Shown here one piece after another: positions 1 through 6,793 of a stretch of 64,000 nucleotides of DNA. Under the pieces are notes generated by a model. The model worked only from the letters and a program-made list of their open reading frames with translations, was not told the DNA's origin and ran no database searches. How positions within the stretch are numbered: the stretch's first letter is position 1; each line of letters begins with the position of its first letter. The DNA comes from Caproicibacter sp047833665. Lineage in GTDB: Bacteria; Bacillota; Clostridia; Oscillospirales; Acutalibacteraceae. The stretch spans positions 1,240,001-1,304,000 of the forward strand of contig CP181261.1 of the NCBI GenBank assembly GCA_047833665.1, given 5' to 3'. Both the position numbers and the translations under genes were made by a program.

Positions 1-1
1 A

Positions 2-460
2 AAAGCCGGCAGATGCCTTGTTTCGGCAGCAGAACGGGGCGGTGTGCGTTTAATAGCTGTAACGCTCAGCGATCCGGATGACTGGAACGATCATGAACAA
101 CTCCTCGATTACGGCTTTTCCCGTGTGATTCAGTATCAGCCCGATGACTCCGAGTTAGAACTGAATTTGCCTGTGGTTGGCGGAACGGAGCGCACGGTGT
201 TGGTTTTGGGTACGGACGGCGATGCGGTTGTCTTACCTTCCGATGAAGTACAGAATCTGCGCCGTTCGGTGGAATTGCCGCAATTTCTCTATGCACCCGT
301 GAAAAAAGGCCAAGTGCTTGGATGTGTCCGATATTCAAACGATTCGGGCACAGTTGCGTCAACAAAGCTGATTGCTGGAACGGATGTTCCTAGGGAGATT
401 ATTGAGAAAAATATATTTGAGAAAATATGGACTTGGATCCGAAAATTGATTTCGGTTTAA
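2..460 (+). CDS. dacF: D-alanyl-D-alanine carboxypeptidase, C-terminal part (cut by window edge)
   Basis: Partial gene: the reading frame is open from base 2 and the catalytic N-terminal half lies outside the window. The visible part begins with a stretch typical of the end of the PBP5-type penicillin-binding domain (AERGGVRLIAVTLSDPDDW, then HEQLLDYGF). A beta-rich C-terminal domain follows, and an amphipathic tail (FEKIWTWIRKL) of the kind that anchors these enzymes to the outer face of the membrane. The family trims the terminal D-Ala of peptidoglycan stem peptides; the DacF-type assignment within the family is inference. It ends 17 bases before rluB and is probably cotranscribed with it. 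Confidence 0.85.
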   Translation, partial: KAGRCLVSAAERGGVRLIAVTLSDPDDWNDHEQLLDYGFSRVIQYQPDDSELELNLPVVGGTERTVLVLGTDGDAVVLPSDEVQNLRRSVELPQFLYAPVKKGQVLGCVRYSNDSGTVASTKLIAGTDVPREIIEKNIFEKIWTWIRKLISV

Positions 461-477
461 AGGATGTGTGAAATCGG

Positions 478-1239
478 TTGGGCGATAAAATTAGACTACA
501 AAAGATTCTCTCACAGGCCGGAGTTGCTTCCCGACGGAAAGCGGAAGAACTTATTGCGGCCGGCAGAGTCAGTGTTAACGGTGTTGCGGCAAAAATTGGT
601 GAACGTGCTGATCCAAGCAGAGACCGCATCACCTTGGACGGCAAGCTGATTAATCGGAAAGTGGAAAAAGTATACCTGATGCTTCATAAACCGCGCGGTT
701 ATATTACCACCATGCATGATGAAAGGGGCCGAAAATGTGTTGCGGAGTTGGTGCGCGATATACCGGAGCGTGTTTTTCCTGTCGGAAGACTTGACAGAAA
801 ATCGGAAGGCCTGCTTTTCATGACAAACGACGGCGAATTTGCAAATGCGATGATGCATCCCTCACATCATGTTCCAAAAGTATATCGCGTTACTGTGCGT
901 CCTGGCATAACGGAAGAACAACTGGTTCAGCTTTCTGCCGGAATGATGATTGACGGCAGAAAAACGGCACCTGCTGAGGTAAATGTTCTTTCCCAAGAAT
1001 CCGGGCGCGCTGTGTTGGAAATTATTCTGCACGAAGGACGGAATCGACAGATTCGCAAAATGTGTGAACAGTTGGGCCTTGAGGTGGCCCGTTTGCGCCG
1101 TACCGCGATTGGATTTTTAAAATTGGGTATGCTGCCTCCAGGAAAATGGCGCATGTTGACCACCGAAGAAGTTCGTCACCTCATTCGTTCGACAGCTCCG
1201 CATAAATTTTCAGGTCCCGCTTCTCATAAAACACGTTAA
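478..1239 (+). CDS. rluB: 23S rRNA pseudouridine synthase, RluB/RsuA family
   Basis: 253 aa, normal for the family. An N-terminal S4 RNA-binding domain (about residues 1-60, RLQKILSQAGVASRRKAEELI) is followed by the synthase domain with the catalytic-Asp motif GRLDRKSEGLL (about residues 102-112) and the late motif EGRNRQIRKM. Enzymes of this group convert a specific uridine of large-subunit rRNA to pseudouridine; RluB specificity rather than RsuA is inferred from common Firmicute annotation. The start is TTG at 478, with AAAGGA about a dozen bases upstream; no ATG in frame precedes the S4 domain. Confidence 0.9.
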   Translation: MGDKIRLQKILSQAGVASRRKAEELIAAGRVSVNGVAAKIGERADPSRDRITLDGKLINRKVEKVYLMLHKPRGYITTMHDERGRKCVAELVRDIPERVFPVGRLDRKSEGLLFMTNDGEFANAMMHPSHHVPKVYRVTVRPGITEEQLVQLSAGMMIDGRKTAPAEVNVLSQESGRAVLEIILHEGRNRQIRKMCEQLGLEVARLRRTAIGFLKLGMLPPGKWRMLTTEEVRHLIRSTAPHKFSGPASHKTR

Positions 1240-1295
1240 AGGAAATTTCAAACAAAAAGTGAAAGATTTCAGTAGTGACAACACTATATAATGGC

Positions 1296-1324
1296 TTGCC
1301 ATTTAACAGCGAATCGTTTATAAT
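1296..1324 (+). promoter_or_regulatory. Probable sigma-A promoter of the biotin carboxyltransferase operon
   Basis: TTGCCA (1296-1301) and TATAAT (1319-1324) are separated by 17 bases, about 55 bases upstream of the first start codon. Two purine-rich SD-like stretches follow (near 1350 and 1370); only the second is positioned for translation. Confidence 0.6.
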
Positions 1325-1381
1325 AAACACAATATTTATTGTCTGATGTAGGAGGAAAATCCCTTAAACGGAGGAATGAAA

Positions 1382-2737
1382 ATGAAAAGTGTCAGCCACG
1401 CCGAAACAGCGCAAACGGGACAGGATATTACACATACCAAGGGATATTTGCGCATTGTTTCGCTGCTTGACGAAGGAAGCTTTCATGAGATAGACGGTCT
1501 TGCAAAATCGCAGGGAGGATATGCGGAAGCGGTTGCCGGTTACGGCACTGTAGAAGGATGCCCTGTTTGCGTCTTTTCTCAGAACAGCGATGTTGCAGGG
1601 GGGGCTATGTCCAAAGCACAGGCTTCCAAGATTAAAAAAGTTTACCAGTTAGCAGTGAAGACTGGAACGCCGGTCATAGGTATTTTTGATTCCGCAGGCG
1701 GGCGATTAGACGAAAACGGCGATATTCTTGAGGCATATGGCGAAATATTGCTCCATGCTAATAACATTTCCGGCGTGGTTCCACAGATTTCCTTAATTCT
1801 AGGACCATGTATTGGTACTTCTGCCATGATAGCAGCAGGGGCTGATTTTGTTGTCATGTCGGATAAAGGGGAACTTACCATTGCCACAAACGGTGAGGGA
1901 GGATCCCCGGAAGAGGCCGCAAAGATGGGTTTATGCCATGTGGCTGCAGTCAATGAGGCAGAAGCAGTCCAAACGGTACGCAGATTGGTATCCATGCTGC
2001 CTTCCAACAATCTTTCCGCTCCGCTGATGTCCGAAGGTGCGGATTCTTCAACCGGTACTATTTCTGCCGAAGAAACCAATATTGTGAACTTAATCGGTTC
2101 TCTGTGCGACGGCGGAGAATTTTTGGAACTCAGCCAGAAATTTGGGACATCCGCTGTTACAGGCTTTGCATATATGGGCGGTTCTGTTGCGGGCTTTGTT
2201 GGTTATTCGGGAACGATTGATTCTGATTCCTGCTCAAAAGCGGCACGCTTTATACGGTTTTGTGATTCATTCTCCCTGCCCATTGTCACAATTGTAAATG
2301 CGGAAAAATTTGCATCACTCAGGGAGGCCTCTAAGCTTTCATGCGCCTATTCGGAAGCAACAACCGCAAAGATTACTGTCATCACCGGTTCGGCTTATGG
2401 TGCTGTATATATTGCGGTTGCGGGCAGAGGAGCAAATTCCGACTTTACAATGGCTTGGCCGGATGCGGTTGTTTCCGCGGTAGCACCGGAAACCGGGGCA
2501 ATCTTTCTTTGGAATGATCGGCTCGCCGGTTCGGAAAATCCTGTAGAAGACCGGAAAAAGCTGATAGAGGAATACAGAAAAACAGAAGCCTCTGCGCAGA
2601 AAGCAGCGGCAGAAGGCATGATTGAAGCGGTGGTTGCTCCGGAAGCAACTCGCGCGGAGATCCTTGCAAGTTTGGACATGCTCAGCGGAAAAAGGGTTTC
2701 CAACCTGCCGAAAAAGCATGCCAATATACAGCTTTGA
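1382..2737 (+). CDS. Biotin-dependent acyl-CoA carboxyltransferase subunit (12S/MmdA-like)
   Basis: About 451 aa from the ATG at 1382; the ATG at 1376 is only one base from GGAGG, so 1382 (7-base spacing) is preferred. The protein has two crotonase-like carboxyl_trans halves: an N half with IFDSAGGRLDENGD and oxyanion-hole glycines in LGPCIGTSAMIAAGADF, and a C half with GSAYGAVYIAVAGRG. The family moves CO2 between biotin and an acyl-CoA such as methylmalonyl/propionyl-CoA. It is shorter than typical 500-520 aa members. It is followed directly by a biotin carrier and a pyruvate/oxaloacetate carboxyltransferase, so it may be the 12S-like partner of a transcarboxylase. The acyl-CoA substrate cannot be read from sequence. 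Confidence 0.8.
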   Translation: MKSVSHAETAQTGQDITHTKGYLRIVSLLDEGSFHEIDGLAKSQGGYAEAVAGYGTVEGCPVCVFSQNSDVAGGAMSKAQASKIKKVYQLAVKTGTPVIGIFDSAGGRLDENGDILEAYGEILLHANNISGVVPQISLILGPCIGTSAMIAAGADFVVMSDKGELTIATNGEGGSPEEAAKMGLCHVAAVNEAEAVQTVRRLVSMLPSNNLSAPLMSEGADSSTGTISAEETNIVNLIGSLCDGGEFLELSQKFGTSAVTGFAYMGGSVAGFVGYSGTIDSDSCSKAARFIRFCDSFSLPIVTIVNAEKFASLREASKLSCAYSEATTAKITVITGSAYGAVYIAVAGRGANSDFTMAWPDAVVSAVAPETGAIFLWNDRLAGSENPVEDRKKLIEEYRKTEASAQKAAAEGMIEAVVAPEATRAEILASLDMLSGKRVSNLPKKHANIQL

Positions 2738-2759
2738 TTGAAAAGGACAGGGGGATTTC

Positions 2760-3161
2760 ATGATGATAAAGAATCTTAAAATAACAGTCAATGGCACAGC
2801 ATATGATGTACAGGTAGAAGATCTTGGCGCGTCTGCGGCACCGGCACAGGCTCCGGCAGCTCCTGCTCCCAAAACAGCAGCACCGGCTGCACCTGCTGCG
2901 CCGGCAGCTGCGGCAGCACCTGCACCGAAGCCCGCTGCGCCCGCAGACGGCGAGACTGTTGCAAGCCCAATGCCCGGCACGATTGTTTCCACGAATGTAA
3001 AACCGGGGCAGAGCGTCAAGAAGGGCGATGTGCTTGTTGTGCTGGAAGCTATGAAAATGGAAAACGAGATTATGGCGCCGCATGATGCGCAGGTTGCGGC
3101 CGTCTTGGTCAATAAAGGGGATAGTGTGGAAAGCGGAACTCCCCTTGTTACCCTCCAGTAA
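2760..3161 (+). CDS. Biotin carboxyl carrier protein (1.3S/GcdC-like)
   Basis: 133 aa. A short N-terminal segment (NLKITVNGTAYDVQVED) leads to an Ala/Pro-rich flexible linker (about residues 22-62). A C-terminal biotinyl domain follows, with the biotin-accepting lysine in EAMKME about 35 residues before the end, as usual. It shuttles carboxybiotin between partner active sites. It lies 22 bases after the acyl-CoA carboxyltransferase gene and 16 bases before the next one, so the three form one operon. ATG codons at 2760 and 2763 are equally plausible starts. The repetitive linker codons give long spurious reading frames on the opposite strand. Confidence 0.93.
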   Translation: MMIKNLKITVNGTAYDVQVEDLGASAAPAQAPAAPAPKTAAPAAPAAPAAAAAPAPKPAAPADGETVASPMPGTIVSTNVKPGQSVKKGDVLVVLEAMKMENEIMAPHDAQVAAVLVNKGDSVESGTPLVTLQ

Positions 3162-3177
3162 GGGGGCGGTGTAAACG

Positions 3178-4542
3178 ATGCAGAAGAAAAAAATAGAAAT
3201 TACGGAACTTGTCCTGCGCGACGCGCATCAATCTCTGCTTGCAACTCGTATGCCGCTTTCCGATATGCTTCCGATTCTTGATAAGTTGGACAAAGTTGGA
3301 TTCCGTTCACTGGAATGCTGGGGCGGAGCTACATTTGATGCTTGCCTGCGTTTTTTGAATGAAGACCCGTGGGAACGTCTGCGGGTTATCCGCAAACATT
3401 GTCCGAACACTAAACTGCAGATGTTATTCCGCGGTCAGAATATGCTGGGCTATCGGCATTACGCGGATGATGTGCTGGAATATTTTGTGCAGCGGTCGGT
3501 GGCAAACGGAATCGACATTATCAGGATTTTTGACGCGCTCAACGATATTAAAAATCTTAATGTCGCAATTAAGGCCGCTAAAAAAGAAGGGGCTCATGTT
3601 CAGGTTGCAATTTCTTACACAACGGGCCCTGTATTTACAGATGAATACTATGTTCAGTATGCAAAAAGGATAGAGGACGCCGGCGCAGATTCCATCTGCA
3701 TCAAAGATATGGCTGCGCTGCTCACGCCATACAAAACCTATAACTTGGTTAAGGCTATCAAGTCTGCGGTAAAAATTCCGCTTCAGCTGCATACACATTA
3801 CACTTCCGGCCTTGCTTCCATGTGTGAGCTCAAAGCTGTGGAAGCCGGTGTAGATATGCTGGATACCACGATGTCTCCGCTTGCACTTGGTACATCCCAT
3901 ACTCCGACGGAATCCATGGTAGCTGCACTGAAAGATACACCTTATGATACGGGATTGGATTTGATGCTGCTCAATGAAATCCGAGAGTATTTTATGACTC
4001 TGCGCGAAAAATATATCAAGAGTGGCTTACTCGATCCCAAAATGCTTGCAACCAACACAAAAGCTTTGGTCTATCAGGTGCCCGGCGGTATGCTTTCCAA
4101 TCTGCTGTCGCAGCTTAAGCAGGCAGGTAAGGAAGATCAGTTTGAAGCCGTTTTGGAAGAAGTGCCTCGCGTGCGCAAAGATGCAGGTTATCCGCCGCTT
4201 GTCACTCCGACTTCTCAAATTGTGGGTACACAGGCTGTGTTTAACGTCATCACCGGAGAACGGTATAAGATGTGCACAAATGAATTTAAAGATTTGATTG
4301 CCGGAAAGTACGGGACGACGCCTGTTCCGGTGGACGATGAGTTTGCGAAAAAGATTATCGGTGACAGACCGCGCATTACCTGCCGTCCGGCAGATCTTTT
4401 GAAACCGGAGTTGGAAAGCCTGAGAAAGGAATGTGCCGAATGGATCGAGCAAGAGGAAGACGTACTCTCCTATGCGCAATTCCCGAAGGTTGCTACGGAT
4501 TTCTTTAAAAAACGTGCACAGCAAGAAAAATATGCGCATTGA
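3178..4542 (+). CDS. Pyruvate/oxaloacetate carboxyltransferase subunit (5S/OadA/PycB-like)
   Basis: 454 aa. The N-terminal TIM barrel of the HMGL-like family carries the metal site: Asp in LRDAHQSLLATRM (residues ~13-25), HxH in LHTHYTSGLA (~205-214), and the carboxylatable lysine in ICIKDMAALL (~180-189). A conserved PYC/OADA C-terminal domain follows. There is no fused biotinyl domain; the separate carrier upstream must serve it. The family transfers carboxyl groups between carboxybiotin and pyruvate/oxaloacetate. No gene for the membrane beta (sodium pump) subunit lies nearby, and a terminator follows at once, so coupling to the 12S-like subunit (transcarboxylase) is the simplest reading. 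Confidence 0.88.
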   Translation: MQKKKIEITELVLRDAHQSLLATRMPLSDMLPILDKLDKVGFRSLECWGGATFDACLRFLNEDPWERLRVIRKHCPNTKLQMLFRGQNMLGYRHYADDVLEYFVQRSVANGIDIIRIFDALNDIKNLNVAIKAAKKEGAHVQVAISYTTGPVFTDEYYVQYAKRIEDAGADSICIKDMAALLTPYKTYNLVKAIKSAVKIPLQLHTHYTSGLASMCELKAVEAGVDMLDTTMSPLALGTSHTPTESMVAALKDTPYDTGLDLMLLNEIREYFMTLREKYIKSGLLDPKMLATNTKALVYQVPGGMLSNLLSQLKQAGKEDQFEAVLEEVPRVRKDAGYPPLVTPTSQIVGTQAVFNVITGERYKMCTNEFKDLIAGKYGTTPVPVDDEFAKKIIGDRPRITCRPADLLKPELESLRKECAEWIEQEEDVLSYAQFPKVATDFFKKRAQQEKYAH

Positions 4543-4603
4543 CGGATTTCTTTAAAAAAGCACGCTAACCAACAAGAAAAAGTTCATCCTGTTTGATGAT
4601 TTT

Positions 4604-4637
4604 AGCTCCGTGTCTGGTCTACACGGAGCTTTTTATT
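4604..4637 (+). terminator. Intrinsic terminator of the carboxyltransferase operon
   Basis: A perfect 10-bp stem (AGCTCCGTGT at 4604-4613 with ACACGGAGCT at 4621-4630), 7-base loop, followed by TTTTATT. It closes the three-gene biotin operon. Confidence 0.9.
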
Positions 4638-4663
4638 CGCCTGTGTATAGGGGTAAGCCGCAG

Positions 4664-4693
4664 TTGACAATTTGCCCGTGAAGCTGATAAAAT
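4664..4693 (+). promoter_or_regulatory. Probable sigma-A promoter of the yicC-remA-gmk operon
   Basis: TTGACA (4664-4669) and TAAAAT (4688-4693) with an 18-base spacer, about 90 bases before yicC and just after the upstream terminator. Confidence 0.6.
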
Positions 4694-4780
4694 AAATAAG
4701 ATTATGATTGATGAATGAATAAGTATTTTCTATTGCTGCAATGATTTATTGGAAGAATATAGAGATGAGATGATAGTAAA

Positions 4781-5659
4781 GTGATTAAGAGCATGACCGG
4801 CTTTGGCAGATGCGAGAAAATCATTGGAGGGCGGGATATCACACTGGAAATCCGGTCCGTCAATCACCGGTATTTTGATTATTCGTCCCGCATCAGCCGT
4901 GGGTACGGTTTTTTGGATACTAAACTGAAGTCTTTCTTGCAAGACAGGATTGCAAGAGGAAAAATAGATGTCTTTGTTTCGATTGAAACGCTCGAAAGTG
5001 CGGATACAGAGATTTTGGTGAATCATTCCCTAGCTGCGGGGTATATCGCCGCTCTGCGGGAACTTCAAAAGCAGTATGGACTGCGGGATGACATTTCCGT
5101 TATGACGGTTGCGCGTTACTCCGATATTTTTACAGTCCGTCAAGCTCCTGAGGACGAGGACGAAATATGGAATGCTGTGCGGCAGGTCGCCGAAGAAGCC
5201 TTTCAGTCCTTTTCCGAAATGCGAGAGGCGGAAGGAAGCCATTTAAAGGAGGATTTTTTGAACCGAACAAAGAACATTTTGGAACTGGTCCGTAAAGTGG
5301 AAGAACGTTCCCCACAGACTGTCAAAGAGTACCGTGAAAAATTGCTTTCACGTCTGCAAGAAATGTTGGCCGATGCGAACATTGATGAGCAGAGAATTTT
5401 AACGGAAGCTGCGATATTTGCAGATAAGGTTTCTGTCGCGGAAGAGACAGTCCGTCTGAGAAGCCATGTCAGTCAGTTCCATTCCATGTTGGAATCCAAT
5501 GAAGCGGTCGGCCGAAAACTAGATTTTCTGGTACAGGAAATGAACCGCGAAGCAAACACAATCGGATCCAAATGTGTGGATGCTGAAATTGCACACCTAG
5601 TTGTAGACATGAAAGCTGAAATCGAAAAAATCCGTGAACAAGTTCAAAATGTTGAATAG
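4781..5659 (+). CDS. yicC: YicC-family endoribonuclease-like protein
   Basis: 292 aa, standard length. It begins with the family signature IKSMTGFGR and ends with a conserved C-terminal domain (LDFLVQEMNREANTIGSKC). YicC proteins have been described as RNases acting on small RNA/mRNA; the exact role in Clostridia is not established. The start is GTG at 4781. It opens a long tight operon (remA, gmk, rpoZ, priA follow), the same order as in Bacillus. No signal peptide or membrane segment is seen. Confidence 0.9.
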   Translation: MIKSMTGFGRCEKIIGGRDITLEIRSVNHRYFDYSSRISRGYGFLDTKLKSFLQDRIARGKIDVFVSIETLESADTEILVNHSLAAGYIAALRELQKQYGLRDDISVMTVARYSDIFTVRQAPEDEDEIWNAVRQVAEEAFQSFSEMREAEGSHLKEDFLNRTKNILELVRKVEERSPQTVKEYREKLLSRLQEMLADANIDEQRILTEAAIFADKVSVAEETVRLRSHVSQFHSMLESNEAVGRKLDFLVQEMNREANTIGSKCVDAEIAHLVVDMKAEIEKIREQVQNVE

Positions 5660-5680
5660 ATAAAGTTAAAGGGGATTTTT

Positions 5681-5956
5681 ATGAAATTAATCAACATCGG
5701 TTTTGGCAATATGGTATCCGCAAACCGCCTAGTCGCAATTGTCAGTCCGGAATCAGCTCCGATTAAACGCATTATCCAAGATGCAAAGGAACGCGGAGCT
5801 CTGATTGACGCGACTTATGGACGCAGAACTCGGGCGGTTATTATTACGGATAGTGACCATGTTATCCTTTCTGCTGTGCAGCCGGAAACGGTTGCCAACC
5901 GCCTAAACGACAGGGACGAACTTTCGGAAGAGGAGCTTGATGAAGATGCCGAATAA
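5681..5956 (+). CDS. remA: RemA/DUF370 DNA-binding regulator
   Basis: 91 aa, with the family opening LINIGFGNMVSANRLVAIV and the block GALIDATYGRRTRAVIITDS. RemA of Bacillus is a DNA-binding activator of biofilm-matrix genes; the target here is unknown. It follows yicC by 21 bases with an AAAGGGGA ribosome binding site and overlaps the start of gmk, which suggests translational coupling. The acidic tail (LSEEELDEDAE) overlaps the gmk start and ribosome binding site. Confidence 0.88.
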   Translation: MKLINIGFGNMVSANRLVAIVSPESAPIKRIIQDAKERGALIDATYGRRTRAVIITDSDHVILSAVQPETVANRLNDRDELSEEELDEDAE

Positions 5957-6557
5957 CGGGCTTTTGCTGATTCTGTCCGGACCATCAGGAGCTGGAAAAG
6001 GAACTGTGGTTAAAAGCCTTTTAACTCAGTGCCCGGGAGTCCGTTTATCCGTATCTGCCACAACGCGAAATCCTCGGCCGGGAGAAACGGACGGGAAAGA
6101 CTATTATTTTCTCACCCGCGACCGCTTTCAGGAGATGGTCAGAGAGGGAATGATGCTTGAAAGCGCTGAGTACTGCGGAAACTACTATGGTACTCCTTTG
6201 CAGCCGATTCGTGATTGGACGAGCAAAGGATTGGACGTCATTTTGGAAATTGAAGTTCAGGGGGGTGCGCAGGTCAAAAAGAAACATCCGGATGCAGTGG
6301 GGATTTTCATTTTGCCGCCTTCCATGAAGGAACTTGAACACAGGCTTCGACAGCGCGGCACAGAAACGGACGAAGTTATTCGCGGTCGTTTACAGACAGC
6401 GAGAAAAGAACTATTACAAGCTGTGCACTACGATTATGTCGTTATCAATGATTCCGTAGAGTCTGCGGTGGAGCAAATTCGTGCGATTCTTACCGCTGAA
6501 AAAAATAGTGTAAGCAGAAATCAAGATTTAATTGAAAGGATCCTGAAGAATGATTAA
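5940..6557 (+). CDS. gmk: Guanylate kinase
   Basis: About 205 aa, phosphorylating GMP to GDP in the cytoplasm. P-loop GPSGAGKGT lies near the N terminus; the GMP-binding region includes SVSATTRNPRPGETDGKDY and later the conserved EIEVQGGAQVKK. ATG at 5940 follows AGGAG by about 5 bases; TTG 5937 and ATG 5946 are alternatives. It overlaps remA by 17 bases and its end overlaps the rpoZ start by 8. Confidence 0.95.
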   Translation: MKMPNNGLLLILSGPSGAGKGTVVKSLLTQCPGVRLSVSATTRNPRPGETDGKDYYFLTRDRFQEMVREGMMLESAEYCGNYYGTPLQPIRDWTSKGLDVILEIEVQGGAQVKKKHPDAVGIFILPPSMKELEHRLRQRGTETDEVIRGRLQTARKELLQAVHYDYVVINDSVESAVEQIRAILTAEKNSVSRNQDLIERILKND

Positions 6558-6765
6558 ACCAATTGCAGATTTAATTCTTACTCCGGACCAAAGCCGCTAC
6601 TCCCTTGTGGTGGCTATTTCGAAAAGAGCACGCCAAATTACAGAAGAAGCGGAGAAAGAACGGAAAACATTGGAAGAAAAACCGGTCGAACAGGCTGTGC
6701 AGGAGTTTGTCAGACGTGAATTTACCATGGTTGAACCAATGCCGCAGAAGAATAATCAAGGCTAA
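6550..6765 (+). CDS. rpoZ: RNA polymerase omega subunit
   Basis: 71 aa. It contains the omega signature around SRYSLVVAISKRARQITEEA and a charged tail. Omega supports assembly and stability of RNA polymerase. Its position directly after gmk, overlapping it by 8 bases, is the usual bacterial arrangement. In Bacillus coaBC would follow; here priA does. Confidence 0.93.
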   Translation: MIKPIADLILTPDQSRYSLVVAISKRARQITEEAEKERKTLEEKPVEQAVQEFVRREFTMVEPMPQKNNQG

Positions 6766-6793
6766 AAAGCAGTTCTGAAAGGTGAGGGTCCCA

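Noticed and set aside
2339..3112. Long minus-strand frame rich in Ala/Gly opposite the biotin carrier gene
   Set aside because: It is the complement of the repetitive Ala/Pro linker codons; the plus-strand frames have clear domains and ribosome binding sites.
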